A DNA stretch of 64,000 bases, taken from positions 41,333 to 105,332 of the forward strand of contig NZ_VKDC01000026.1 in the NCBI RefSeq assembly GCF_007097395.1, read 5' to 3'. Of the stretch, positions 9,056 to 17,728 are shown in pieces (the stretch's first letter is position 1; each line of letters starts with the position of its first letter). A model generated the notes under the pieces. It had not been told where the DNA came from. It searched no databases and worked only from the letters and a program-made list of their open reading frames with translations. Made by a program: the position numbers and the translations under genes. Origin of the DNA: Fulvivirga sp. M361 (GTDB lineage: Bacteria; Bacteroidota; Bacteroidia; Cytophagales; Cyclobacteriaceae).

Positions 9056-9256
9056 TATGATGCGGGCGAATCCGGATGACTGTTACGCCAAATACATATC
9101 ACACTTAAGTTAATTATGCTTTTGCTTAAAAATTTACCTTAATGTATATCTGGTAACTTTCATCTTTGGGTTACCGGTTTTAATTCAACCTAGTCTACAA
9201 TTTCAAAATGTGTCACTATATCCTGCTATTGACAGGTCTAAATCATTAGACGCAGA

Positions 9257-9278
9257 TGGGGCGAATATCTACGCCCCA
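9257..9278 (-). terminator. GC-rich hairpin downstream of hsp20 copy 1
   Basis: A perfect 7-bp stem (TGGGGCG / CGCCCCA) with an 8-base loop lies about 40 bases beyond the stop of the minus-strand Hsp20 gene. It lacks a clear T run, so it may be a Rho-independent terminator of weak form or an RNA-stabilising 3' hairpin. Confidence 0.4.
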
Positions 9279-9318
9279 CTACTTTCTAAACTAAAATTCA
9301 ACCATGGAGGAATACTCA

Positions 9319-9756
9319 CTAAGAGATTGAAATGGTCCTTACAGGCTTTTTCCTTGCTTCCTCCTTCTTAGGAATGACAAGTCGAAGAATACCGTCCTTA
9401 TAAGTTGCTTCAATGTTTTCAACTTCTACGGTATTGGGAAGGTAAAAAGACCTTTTAAAAGATTGATAGCTAAATTCCTTCCGTGTATAATTTTGGTCTT
9501 CTGTCTGCTGTGCGTTTTCAGAGATTTGAGTTTGCACCGTCAACATATCATTGTCAAGACTCACCTGAAAATCCTTTTTACTCAAGCCAGGTGCTGCTAC
9601 TTCCACACGAAAGTCATTGTTAGTTTCTAAAATATTGGATCTTGGCATTATAGTGCCTTCATTCGTCCATCCGGACCAACCGAATAGGTCTCTTGTCAAA
9701 AAATCATCAAAGAATGATGTTGAAGGAGAAAAATTACTTCTTTTTACAATGTTCAT
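9319..9756 (-). CDS. Small heat shock protein, Hsp20/alpha-crystallin family
   Basis: 145 residues. A variable N terminus (about 1-38) is followed by the alpha-crystallin domain (about 39-135): it starts with a PRSNILETNNDFRVEVAAPG strand pair, has GLSKKDFQVSLDNDMLTV and the A-x-x-x-D-G-I-L-R-L motif near residue 127, then a C-terminal Ile-Ser-Ile tail of I-x-I type used for oligomer contacts. Hsp20 proteins bind unfolding proteins without ATP. A second, related copy lies 660 bases upstream on the same strand. An 18-bp perfect palindrome about 95 bases before the start may be its operator. Confidence 0.95.
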   Translation of the reverse strand: MNIVKRSNFSPSTSFFDDFLTRDLFGWSGWTNEGTIMPRSNILETNNDFRVEVAAPGLSKKDFQVSLDNDMLTVQTQISENAQQTEDQNYTRKEFSYQSFKRSFYLPNTVEVENIEATYKDGILRLVIPKKEEARKKPVRTISIS

Positions 9757-9848
9757 TTTACTAAATTTTAACAGTTAAACAATTTGACTAAACTGTAATC
9801 CCAACGCATGAAGCATCGAGACTATCAAAACTTAACTCTTATAAACAG

Positions 9849-9866
9849 AGTGAGTCGCGACTCACT
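9849..9866. promoter_or_regulatory. 18-bp perfect palindrome upstream of hsp20 copy 1
   Basis: AGTGAGTCG and its exact reverse complement abut with no spacer. It lies 93-110 bases before the Hsp20 start codon, a suitable place for a repressor or activator site. It does not match the HrcA/CIRCE element that I know. No T run follows on either strand, so it is not a terminator. Confidence 0.4.
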
Positions 9867-9978
9867 TCTTAAGAACAATCCTTATGCCAATACAAGTAAA
9901 TACCATATTTCTGTTTTAAGGCTGAAAAAATGACAGAGAATTAAGGCCTGTCACCCTCTAACATTTCAAAATATGACA

Positions 9979-10001
9979 AAAAAGCGGGCATAAAGCCCTT
10001 T
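9979..10001 (-). terminator. Possible weak terminator after the 39-codon ORF
   Basis: On the minus strand a 4-bp GGGC/GCCC stem with a 5-base loop is followed by GC and six T. The stem is short, so this is tentative, but it lies 24 bases past the stop of the small ORF at 10025. Confidence 0.3.
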
Positions 10002-10024
10002 CAAGAAGTTTTGACATCGGGTTA

Positions 10025-10144
10025 TTAAAAACCCAACATATAAAATTTAGTGTCCGGTAGATGTTCATAGATTCCTTCGATACGCACATTACCTTGCTTA
10101 TTTTTTACGGTTCTTTGCGGGTCAACTTTTTCCAGTATCGTCAT
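10025..10144 (-). CDS. Possible 39-residue small protein
   Basis: A short ORF from ATG 10144 to a TAA at 10025-10027 encodes a basic 39-residue peptide starting MTILEKVDPQRTVKNKQG and ending FYMLGF. Its residue mix (Lys, Glu, Gly, Ile, Val alternating) looks like real protein and not like random AT-rich DNA, and a weak terminator follows. It lies between two Hsp20 genes in the same orientation. I recognise no family; it may instead be the remnant of a longer gene. Confidence 0.35.
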   Translation of the reverse strand: MTILEKVDPQRTVKNKQGNVRIEGIYEHLPDTKFYMLGF

Positions 10145-10227
10145 TATCTATTTTCGTTATATGAAATCTTCCTGTACTTCTTTATACCTGTTTAGCCTGC
10201 CTGTCTGCAATTCTTCACACCTACCTG

Positions 10228-10326
10228 TTATTTCCAGCCTTTTACTGTCTTTTCATCAATATCTTTAAGCCCGACTCCCAAAATATTGAAAGTCTCATTA
10301 CGATTATCCACCAGAAGCCTGATCTC
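10228..10326 (-). pseudogene. Coding-like fragment lacking a start
   Basis: A 32-codon stop-free stretch ends in TAA at 10228-10230 and reads, near its end, like a protein C terminus (NILGVGLKDIDEKTVKGWK). There is no ATG at its head; a TGA bounds it at 10327-10329. Together with the nearby 39-codon ORF it suggests small or eroded genes between the two Hsp20 genes. Chance open frame is possible. Confidence 0.2.
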
Positions 10327-10367
10327 TCACGCTTTATATTTGGGAAAGTCACCTATTACTCAAAGCA

Positions 10368-10398
10368 ACAGGCAGGCAAAATGAATTACCTGCCCTGT
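10368..10398 (-). terminator. Hairpin downstream of hsp20 copy 2
   Basis: ACAGGCAGG pairs with CCTGCCCTGT (nine pairs, one bulged base) across a 12-base loop. It lies about 22 bases after the stop of the minus-strand Hsp20 gene at 10420, with only a short T-rich tail. Confidence 0.4.
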
Positions 10399-10419
10399 TT
10401 ATTACCCCTTGTGCTCTAC

Positions 10420-10866
10420 CTATGAAATTTTTATTGTTTTAGGCGGCTTTGGTTTTGCCTCCTCTTTTTTGGGAATAGAGATCGCCAAAATACCATTTTC
10501 ATACTTCGCATTTATCTTTTCGCCATCTGCGCTATCGGGCAAAGTAAATGACCTCTGGAATGCCTGGTAATCAAATTCTTTTTTAGAATATGTTAGGTTT
10601 TCATCTCTTGCCTCCTCATTCTTATCCGATGAGATAGTCAAAATATTCTGGTCCAGGTTCAGATCGAAATCCTTTTTATTCATTCCCGGGGCTGCCATCT
10701 GCACAATAAACCTATCATTATCTTCCAGGATGTTCACTTTGGGCAATGTCGTATTACTTCTGGAAAAATTATTTCGCCTCCAATCTCCTAATTCCGTGTT
10801 AAAGAAATCGTCAAACAAACTGCTGTATGACGGAAATTCGTTACGATGTGTCCTTACTAACGTCAT
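10420..10866 (-). CDS. Small heat shock protein, Hsp20/alpha-crystallin family
   Basis: 148-residue second Hsp20. It has the same plan as its neighbour: variable N terminus with a SSLFDDFFNTELGDW segment, alpha-crystallin domain from about residue 42 (LPKVNILEDNDRFIVQMAAPG), the A-x-x-x-x-G-I-L-A-I motif near 128 and a C-terminal Ile-Lys-Ile tail. The two copies are clearly paralogues but differ along their length, so the duplication is old. In Hsp20 pairs the partners can form mixed oligomers; whether these do is not known. It lies 227 bases from the DUF6249 gene and is probably stress induced. Confidence 0.95.
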   Translation of the reverse strand: MTLVRTHRNEFPSYSSLFDDFFNTELGDWRRNNFSRSNTTLPKVNILEDNDRFIVQMAAPGMNKKDFDLNLDQNILTISSDKNEEARDENLTYSKKEFDYQAFQRSFTLPDSADGEKINAKYENGILAISIPKKEEAKPKPPKTIKIS

Positions 10867-11094
10867 GATAATTACTGTTTAAATGATGAAACTTTAAAAT
10901 TTTCTTATTTATCTATAGAATAACAAACGACGTTCCATCATCTTTTCTATCTTCAAAAGAAGACATAATGTCTTTTTTTTGAAATTTTCACTGTAAAAAA
11001 ATGCCAAATTGACACACATCAAGCTTATGCCCTGTCAAATACTTCGATTGATCAATTCAGTTACTTCCTAACACTTAAAACAAGTTCTGATTAT

Positions 11095-11448
11095 TTAAGA
11101 CCGGTTTCTTTCGTTTTTTGCTTTCTTTTCTTCTACCAGGTATGAAACTACTAATCCTATCCCTCCAAATATGAGGATCATGGAGAAATAGGCCACCTCT
11201 TCCATTCGAGTGAATGAATCCAGAAAATACCCTACCAACAACCCTGACCCCAAACCTATTAGAAGTAGTGAGAATCGTAATGACCAATTCGTATTATTGG
11301 GTATCTTCTTCAAGTCCATGGGATTCATCCCTTTATCTATCATGTTCATTCTTTCTTCATTCTCATATTTTCTGAGGTTGATCACCATTATGATCAAACC
11401 TATGATCGCTACTATCGGAATAAAAACTCCTATTATTTCTACTTCCAT
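11095..11448 (-). CDS. DUF6249 two-TM membrane protein beside an ECF sigma factor
   Basis: 117 residues with an N-terminal membrane helix (about 6-24), a charged loop with NEERMNMIDKGMNPMDLKK, and two more hydrophobic stretches (about 57-75 and 87-105), ending in a very basic tail. The loop motif, where Met-Ile-Asp-Lys-Gly-Met is followed by a Pro, is the signature of DUF6249 proteins, which in Bacteroidota very often sit beside an ECF sigma factor gene, as here in divergent orientation. This suggests, but does not prove, a role in the same envelope stress circuit. Confidence 0.75.
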   Translation of the reverse strand: MEVEIIGVFIPIVAIIGLIIMVINLRKYENEERMNMIDKGMNPMDLKKIPNNTNWSLRFSLLLIGLGSGLLVGYFLDSFTRMEEVAYFSMILIFGGIGLVVSYLVEEKKAKNERNRS

Positions 11449-11638
11449 CTTTGTATTTATTTTAGTTTTTGAACATCATTTTCGGATTAGACCTCTCCTT
11501 TTGACAACAGGTTACAGTCCCGTTAGAAAATTTCAGCTATGCTTTGTGTGAGATTGCAAAATTCTTTTTGTTGACAACAATATCAAACTTTCTTATTTAA
11601 CAGTGTAACTTATGTGAAACTATCATCGTCCAAGGCGT

Positions 11639-12193
11639 GTGGATCACATCAATGATGACATCATTCTTGATAAAATATTGGCGGGGGACAATAGCCAATA
11701 CAAAATCCTTATTAATAAGTATAAGGATTACGCTTTCACGCTCGCTTATAATATCTTAAATCATAGAGAGGAAGCTGAGGAAGCAGCACAAGATAGTTTT
11801 GTAAAAGCCTTCCGACATTTACCCAAATTTAATCGGAAGGCAAAGTTCTCCACATGGCTTTATAAAATTGTCACAAATACCGCTATTACTTACTGCCGGA
11901 AGCAAAAGGTTAAAAAGGAAGACATTGACAGGATAGCAGGAATTGGGGAAGTTCCTGTATCCGAATTAGAGTTGGCAGATCGTAAAAAGTTTATAAGACG
12001 AGCATTGGCTTTGTTAAATGAGCAGGACCGGTCTGTAATCTCACTGTTTTACCTGAAAGAACTGTCACTGGAAGAAATTGCTGAAGTAACCGGTATAAAG
12101 GGAAATCTGGTAAAAGTAAAACTTCACAGAGCCAGGAAGAAATTAGCAAAATATATGAAACTGATTTTACAAGAAGAAGCTTTAATTTTATAG
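11639..12193 (+). CDS. RNA polymerase ECF sigma-70 factor
   Basis: 184 residues from a GTG start at 11639; no in-frame ATG lies close upstream. Region 2 is evident in EEAEEAAQDSFVKAFRHLPKF and STWLYKIVTNTAI (about 41-85), and region 4 in LNEQDRSVISLFYLKELSLEEIAEVTGIKGNLVKVKLHRARKKL (about 127-172) with its helix-turn-helix. It has the size and domain set of group 4 sigma factors that respond to extracytoplasmic signals. Its TAG stop overlaps the next gene's possible GTG, so it is coupled to the probable anti-sigma factor. Confidence 0.93.
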   Translation: MDHINDDIILDKILAGDNSQYKILINKYKDYAFTLAYNILNHREEAEEAAQDSFVKAFRHLPKFNRKAKFSTWLYKIVTNTAITYCRKQKVKKEDIDRIAGIGEVPVSELELADRKKFIRRALALLNEQDRSVISLFYLKELSLEEIAEVTGIKGNLVKVKLHRARKKLAKYMKLILQEEALIL

Positions 12194-12195
12194 TG

Positions 12196-12720
12196 ATGGA
12201 AGCAGATAATATTACGGATGAAATGCTGATGGACTATCTGGATGGAGAACTAGCTCCTGAACAGACCGTCCAAATAGAAAAAGCCTGTAAGGCTGACCCG
12301 GAATTAAAAAAGCGCCTTAAAGATTTGCAAATTGCCGATAGTCTGGTGTTTGAAACAATCGAAGAAACGGCAGCATCTTTTACAGATGAGGTGTGGAATA
12401 AGTTGCAAGCCAATACCGAACACGTACCCGCTTATAATTTCAAGCGTATCTTTTTAGTGCTTTTAGCTGCCATTGGCATAATCGTTGGGTCGTATTATAA
12501 TTCTGATTTCATGGTACAACTTGACTTTAACTGGTTTTTGGATCTATCCAAAACCTACTTATCTAGCACCATATCTCATGACTTCCAAAGTATACCACTA
12601 AGCTTTATTACACAGGGAAGTTTATTCTCTATAATGATCGTTACCTTGCTGCTATTGGATAGAGCTTTATTACGCCCTTATTTCATAAGAAGGAGAGCTG
12701 AGTTAATGAATGGCCAATAA
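12196..12720 (+). CDS. Probable membrane anti-sigma factor
   Basis: 174 residues from ATG 12196 (a GTG at 12193 overlapping the sigma factor stop is the alternative). The N-terminal cytoplasmic part (about 1-80) starts with DEMLMDYLDGELAPEQ, the common opening of anti-sigma factors, but the His-x3-Cys-x2-Cys zinc motif is absent. Two membrane helices follow (about 90-108 and 144-160), so the end of the protein is cytoplasmic and basic. The coupling to the sigma factor gene supports the call; the type of signal sensed is unknown. Confidence 0.75.
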   Translation: MEADNITDEMLMDYLDGELAPEQTVQIEKACKADPELKKRLKDLQIADSLVFETIEETAASFTDEVWNKLQANTEHVPAYNFKRIFLVLLAAIGIIVGSYYNSDFMVQLDFNWFLDLSKTYLSSTISHDFQSIPLSFITQGSLFSIMIVTLLLLDRALLRPYFIRRRAELMNGQ

Positions 12721-12740
12721 TCCGAAAACGACCCGGTCAA

Positions 12741-13361
12741 TTATTTCTCTTTAAAAGTCCCTGACCGAAGGTCTTTAATAAAGTTTGACCACCTCATCGG
12801 GTTTAAAAAGTTGTTGGGTGGCACCTCCCGGTTCAATTGATACAGGTGGTTGTAGCGCATTTGTTCGTAGTAATAATCATTCATCCGATTATCATCCACG
12901 CTTTTTTTCGTTTCACGCTGTACTTCAAAAATCAGGTCGTCCATGTTGCGTTTTGGCTCTATGTCAAAGAAAGCCTTTTTAAAATTGTCCAGTGTTGGCC
13001 AGGGGAAAACCACTACCTCTTTTAACCATATAGCCTCTTTTGCCATCAATTGAACCAACGAATATTCAGTACCTTTCACATCATAAGGCATAATAAAAAC
13101 ACCTTCATGATATCCAATAGAGGTAAACACTAACGTATCTCCGGGAGCTATGAATAGAGAGAAATAGCCATTGTTATCACTTGACGTGCCATGACGGCTG
13201 TTTTTAATTTGGATATTGACATAAGGCATCTCTTTAAAATCATCAGAATCTACCACAGCACCTGTTATCCGTACAGTATTAATACGTTGCTGAGCATGCA
13301 AGGTATTTACTGCGAATGTCATTATCAGAACCATTAATATCAAATACCTCAACGCTTCCAT
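12741..13361 (-). CDS. Secreted protein with carboxypeptidase regulatory-like domain
   Basis: 206 residues from ATG 13361, chosen because it places the signal peptide (MEALRYLILMVLIMTFAVNTLHAQ) at the front; an ATG at 13388 would add nine residues and overlap the next gene. The mature protein begins with a CarboxypepD_reg-like beta sandwich (about 30-110: ITGAVVDSDDFKEMPYVNIQIKNSRHG, then DNNGYFSLFIAPGDTLVFTSIGYH), as at the N termini of TonB-dependent receptors. The rest is helical and charged, with an EVVVFPWPT segment resembling the start of a plug region, but no barrel follows. Function unknown; probably periplasmic. Confidence 0.75.
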   Translation of the reverse strand: MEALRYLILMVLIMTFAVNTLHAQQRINTVRITGAVVDSDDFKEMPYVNIQIKNSRHGTSSDNNGYFSLFIAPGDTLVFTSIGYHEGVFIMPYDVKGTEYSLVQLMAKEAIWLKEVVVFPWPTLDNFKKAFFDIEPKRNMDDLIFEVQRETKKSVDDNRMNDYYYEQMRYNHLYQLNREVPPNNFLNPMRWSNFIKDLRSGTFKEK

Positions 13362-13368
13362 TAGTGCA

Positions 13369-14418
13369 TTATTTATGTGACCAATCATACGTGTCCAGGC
13401 CTTCCAGACACATTTTCAATAACCGGATACTGTTTTCAATATCCTCTTTATGTGCCATTTCAATTACCTGGTGTAAGTGACGGGTAGGAATAGAAACTGC
13501 TCCTGAAATAGATCCATTCTTACCCATACGCTGGATACCGGCTGTATCTGTTCCTCCTGCTACCAGTAATTCGGGTTGCCACTTAATCGTATTATCGTCA
13601 GCTATCTTTTTCATGTAATCGACCATTCGATAATCACATATTGTCATAGCATCCATGATCTTAATAGCTGTGCCTTCACCCAGTGAGGTTACTTTTTCAT
13701 GCGGCTGAGCCCCCGGAAGGTCATAGGCAATAGTAGTATCCAGTCCAAAACCGAAATCAGGGTTGATGGTATGAGCTGCAACATTTGCCCCGCGGATACC
13801 TACTTCCTCCTGAACGGTAAAAACACCATAAACATCATAGGGCACTGTTTGCAACTCTCGCAATGTTTCTATGAGAATAAAAACAGAAACACGGTTATCA
13901 ATGGACTTGCAATTCACACACTCTCCCATTTCTACCAATTCTCTGTCCCGGGTGATAGGATCACCAACACTTACTATGTCATCTACCTGCTCTTTGGACA
14001 TACCCAGGTCAATATAAAAATCTTTCACTTTGGGCATTTTGGTACGTTCTTCTGCGGTCATCACATGAATGGGTTTGGTACCCATCACCCCCAATACATC
14101 TTTTTTACCGTGAATAACCACACGTTGCGCTGTAAGTGTTTTAGGATCAAAACCTCCCAACGTGGTGAAACGTACAAAGCCTTTATCGTCCACATGTGTA
14201 ACGATAAACCCTATCTCATCCATATGTGCACCTACCATGGCTTTCTTTTCGCTACTCTGCCCTTTTTTCATGGTGATCACGTTTCCCATGTTGTCTATCT
14301 CTAAGCTGTCCACCAAAGGTTCCACCTCCTGTATAATAAGATTCCGGACCTCAGATTCATAACCAGGCACTCCGGCGGCCTCACATATTTTCTTTAATAA
14401 ACTTACATTTACACTCAT
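13369..14418 (-). CDS. M42 family metallopeptidase (glutamyl aminopeptidase/FrvX type)
   Basis: 349 residues. M42 aminopeptidases are cytosolic dodecamers with two metal ions that remove N-terminal residues from peptides. Visible landmarks are GAHMDEIGF with the first metal His at residue 65, IDNRVS with the bridging Asp (about 183), VQEEVGIRGA with the catalytic Glu pair (about 215), GLDTT with a metal Asp and RHLHQ with the final metal His near residue 320. The whole length is normal for the family. It lies 7 bases from the secreted protein gene on the same strand, likely co-transcribed. Confidence 0.93.
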   Translation of the reverse strand: MSVNVSLLKKICEAAGVPGYESEVRNLIIQEVEPLVDSLEIDNMGNVITMKKGQSSEKKAMVGAHMDEIGFIVTHVDDKGFVRFTTLGGFDPKTLTAQRVVIHGKKDVLGVMGTKPIHVMTAEERTKMPKVKDFYIDLGMSKEQVDDIVSVGDPITRDRELVEMGECVNCKSIDNRVSVFILIETLRELQTVPYDVYGVFTVQEEVGIRGANVAAHTINPDFGFGLDTTIAYDLPGAQPHEKVTSLGEGTAIKIMDAMTICDYRMVDYMKKIADDNTIKWQPELLVAGGTDTAGIQRMGKNGSISGAVSIPTRHLHQVIEMAHKEDIENSIRLLKMCLEGLDTYDWSHK

Positions 14419-14653
14419 AGGACAAGGATACTGATAATTACTTTTTTCTTTGGATCAATGTTATCTAAAAAAGTACAATTCAATGGTATTGAACCCGTTT
14501 TATTTCCTTAATCCAGCCCGTTGTAATATAGAACAAAATCAAACGGAAAAATCTGTTCATAACACTCAAAAAAATTAATGAGGCTTATCTTTCTCCAGCT
14601 TTTTTTGACGTTACTTAGCAAGTAATGAACTCAAAATAAGTGAAGTAAATCAG

Positions 14654-16960
14654 ATGAAAGGCGTACTTGGAAAGGCATTTAAACTTTTGCTCAAACTTGT
14701 AGTAATACTGGCAGCCATGGGTGTAGCTTTCATACTTCTGGTAGCCGGAGGATTGTTTGGTGAACTGCCAAGTGAAGAACAACTTAAAAACATACAAAAC
14801 AATTTATCTACAGAAATTTACAGCGCAGACGGTAAGATCATTGGCAAGTTCCACATTCAGGAACGAACCAGTGTTGACTTTGAGGACATATCAAAACATG
14901 CCATCGATGCTCTTGTAGCTACGGAAGACACGCGTTTCTATAGCCATCATGGTATCGACTACAGAAGCCTGGTACGTGTACTTATAAAAACGGTAATACT
15001 TCAGGACCGTAGCGGTGGCGGTGGCAGCACCATCAGCCAACAATTGGTAAAAAATATTTTCCCACGTGAGCAAAACAGCATCTGGACCATACCGGTGATC
15101 AAGGTCAAAGAATCATTGCTCGCCCACCGGCTGGAAAACGTATATGCCAAGAAAGATATCCTGACACTTTACCTTAATACAGTGCCTTTTGGTGAGAATA
15201 TATACGGTATTGAAACAGCCGCTAAGAGGTTTTTCAATAAATCCGCGAAAAAATTAACGTTGGAAGAGGCAGCTGTTTTAATCGGAATGCTCAAAGCCAA
15301 TTATACTTACAATCCCAGACTATTCCCGGAAAAATCGTTGGCAAGAAGAAATGTTGTGCTGGCCCAGATGCACAAATACCTGTTCATTGACGATAAGGCA
15401 CTGCAACAAACCCAACAAAGGCCGCTCATCATTGATTATCAAAAGAAAAAGTCAAGAAGACAGTTGGCAGCTTATTTCAGACAAAAGGTACGAAAGGAAC
15501 TGGAAGCATGGATAAAAGTAAACCCTAAACCGGATGGCAGTCGCTATAATATATATACGGACGGGCTTAAAGTACATACTACACTGGACTCACGCCTGCA
15601 GAGCCATGCAGAGCAAGCAGTACGCGAACACATGACGTCACTACAATCGGCTTTTGAAACCCATTGGAAAAACCGAAACCCGTGGGACGATGATCCGGCC
15701 ATATTACAAAGTGCATTGAATAAACATCCAGGCTATCAGAAAATGAAGGGGGCCGGACTATCACAAAAGGAGATCATGAAAGAGCTGGACAAGAAGCATC
15801 CAACGTCTTTATTTTCATGGAAAAATATCACTGAGAAGGAACTCTCTTCGCTGGATTCTATCAAACATTACCTGAATTTGCTTCATGCAGGTGTAGTAGC
15901 AATGGACCCAAAAAATGGTGATGTTCTGGCCTGGGTAGGAGGTATCGATTTCGACTATTTTCAGTATGATCATGCTGATGAGAGGACCAAACGACAGGTA
16001 GGTTCTACCTTCAAACCCTTTGTCTATGCCGCGGCACTGGAAAACGGATCAGACCCTTGCAAACATGTATCCGCAGCCCGTACGGTGTATACCAATATGA
16101 AAGACTGGACACCTGACAATGCAGATCGTAAAGAAAATACACTGAAATATTCATTCAAAGGCGCCCTGGCACAATCTGTCAATACCGTGACAGTCAAAAT
16201 TATGGAAGAAACAGGACTCAGTGAAACCATTTCACTGGCCCGTGAGTCAGGCATTACATCAACTATACCGGAGGTACCTTCGGTTGCGTTAGGTACTCCT
16301 TCTATCTCCTTGTTGGAAATGACCAGGGCCTACAGTGTATTTGCCAATAACGGTGCGTATTCTGATTCCAGGATTATCACCTCTATTACAGACCAGAGTG
16401 GCAACGTATTAGCCGAATTCAAGAACGATACACCAAAACGAGTACTAAGTGAAGGTACTGCTATGATGATCAATGCCATGTTGCAAGAGGTCGTTAACTC
16501 AGGTACAGCTTCTCGGGCACGCCGGACATATCATTTAAAGAATGCACTGGCAGGTAAAACAGGTACCACTCAGTCAAACGCCGATGGCTGGTTTATAGGC
16601 TATAACCCAGCCCTGGTAGTAGGTGTTTGGGTAGGTGCAGATGACCCTCGCGTGCGTTTCCGGAGTACCGGTCTTGGCTCTGGTGCTAATATGGCCTTAC
16701 CCATCTTCGCCAGGATGTTTCAAAAGATCAATTCAGACCGTGGACTATCTAACATAAGTAAAGCCCGCTTTACTCCACTGCCAGCTTCACTGGCGCGCAA
16801 ATTGGATTGTGTAAACTCCAAAGAGGATAAAAATTTCTTGCAAAACCTCCTTGGTATTGAAAAAAAAGAGAAGGTAAAGAAGAAGGAGTTTGGTGAAAAG
16901 AAAAAAGGTTTTTTTGATAAAATTGGGTCTATTTTTAAGAAAAAGAAGAAGGATGAATGA
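14654..16960 (+). CDS. Class A penicillin-binding protein (PBP1A type), bifunctional
   Basis: 768 residues. An N-terminal membrane anchor (about 10-34) is followed by a GT51 glycosyltransferase domain (catalytic Glu91 in EDTRFYSHHG, then GGGGSTISQQLVKN near 121-134) and a transpeptidase domain with the three active-site motifs: Ser451-x-x-Lys454, Ser508-Val-Asn510 and Lys635-Thr-Gly637. It polymerises and cross-links peptidoglycan at the outer face of the inner membrane. The last 40 residues are extremely rich in Lys and hydrophobic Phe, an unusual basic tail. The gene is monocistronic, running divergently from the M42 peptidase. Confidence 0.95.
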   Translation: MKGVLGKAFKLLLKLVVILAAMGVAFILLVAGGLFGELPSEEQLKNIQNNLSTEIYSADGKIIGKFHIQERTSVDFEDISKHAIDALVATEDTRFYSHHGIDYRSLVRVLIKTVILQDRSGGGGSTISQQLVKNIFPREQNSIWTIPVIKVKESLLAHRLENVYAKKDILTLYLNTVPFGENIYGIETAAKRFFNKSAKKLTLEEAAVLIGMLKANYTYNPRLFPEKSLARRNVVLAQMHKYLFIDDKALQQTQQRPLIIDYQKKKSRRQLAAYFRQKVRKELEAWIKVNPKPDGSRYNIYTDGLKVHTTLDSRLQSHAEQAVREHMTSLQSAFETHWKNRNPWDDDPAILQSALNKHPGYQKMKGAGLSQKEIMKELDKKHPTSLFSWKNITEKELSSLDSIKHYLNLLHAGVVAMDPKNGDVLAWVGGIDFDYFQYDHADERTKRQVGSTFKPFVYAAALENGSDPCKHVSAARTVYTNMKDWTPDNADRKENTLKYSFKGALAQSVNTVTVKIMEETGLSETISLARESGITSTIPEVPSVALGTPSISLLEMTRAYSVFANNGAYSDSRIITSITDQSGNVLAEFKNDTPKRVLSEGTAMMINAMLQEVVNSGTASRARRTYHLKNALAGKTGTTQSNADGWFIGYNPALVVGVWVGADDPRVRFRSTGLGSGANMALPIFARMFQKINSDRGLSNISKARFTPLPASLARKLDCVNSKEDKNFLQNLLGIEKKEKVKKKEFGEKKKGFFDKIGSIFKKKKKDE

Positions 16961-17060
16961 AAAGGGACCCTTCCGTTTAAAACAAAATAGTCACACTGTA
17001 AATTGTTAATTACAGCCATTGCCCTCCTATGCTCCTTTGATAATCAATTGAAAACGAATA

Positions 17061-17501
17061 ATGAAATACATCATTGACAAAATAGAAGAACCAGAGTACC
17101 CGGAAGTTGTAGAAGTCTGGGAAGCTTCTGTAAGAGCAACTCATCTTTTTTTAAAGGAAGCCGATATCGAATACTTTAAACCACTAATTCTAAATGAGTA
17201 CCTTAAGGCGGTTGACTTAAGATGTGTTAGAGATGGTCAAGGAAAGATCACCGGTTTTTTAGGGGTGGCCGGAGATAAAATAGAAATGTTATTTGTTCAT
17301 CCTAAATCATTTGGAAGAGGTATTGGAAAAATACTTTTAGAATATGCCGTAGAACAACTTGACATCACTAAAGTAGATGTCAATGAAGATAATGACCAGG
17401 CCGTTGGGTTTTATCAACATTTAGGTTTTAAGGTTATTGCTCGCTCTGAGTTGGATTCTCTGGGAAAGCCATACCCTATATTGCATATGGAGTTGAGATA
17501 G
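17061..17501 (+). CDS. GNAT acetyltransferase, YjaB-like
   Basis: 146 residues. It shows the usual GNAT order: a first helix with VVEVWEASVRATHLFL, a central strand LGVAGDKIEMLFVHP, the pyrophosphate-binding loop FGRGIGKILLEYA (about 90-102) and the late DVNEDNDQAVGFYQHLGF segment. The VWEASVRATHLFL start resembles the YjaB group, whose members acetylate unknown small molecules or proteins. No neighbour indicates the substrate. Confidence 0.9.
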   Translation: MKYIIDKIEEPEYPEVVEVWEASVRATHLFLKEADIEYFKPLILNEYLKAVDLRCVRDGQGKITGFLGVAGDKIEMLFVHPKSFGRGIGKILLEYAVEQLDITKVDVNEDNDQAVGFYQHLGFKVIARSELDSLGKPYPILHMELR

Positions 17502-17728
17502 ATGAACGCTATAGCAATTACTATGATTACCCAAACCGCAAAGAGAAGTTGAACAAAGCATAGAACTTTTTTGTCACTCCGCCCTTTTTGATATCTGACC
17601 CCAACAAACGAAAGTATTTCCACAGCTTAAAGGTTTACTATTAGATTGTAACATAAATGCCTATGAATTAACTTTAAGAAAGTATAATAATCACTATTCT
17701 CACCACTTAATCATAAGTATCGGAGATT

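Noticed and set aside
9257..9278. The hairpin as a riboswitch or thermosensor
   Set aside because: It lies after, not before, the Hsp20 gene and is a simple short stem; it is more likely a 3' end structure.
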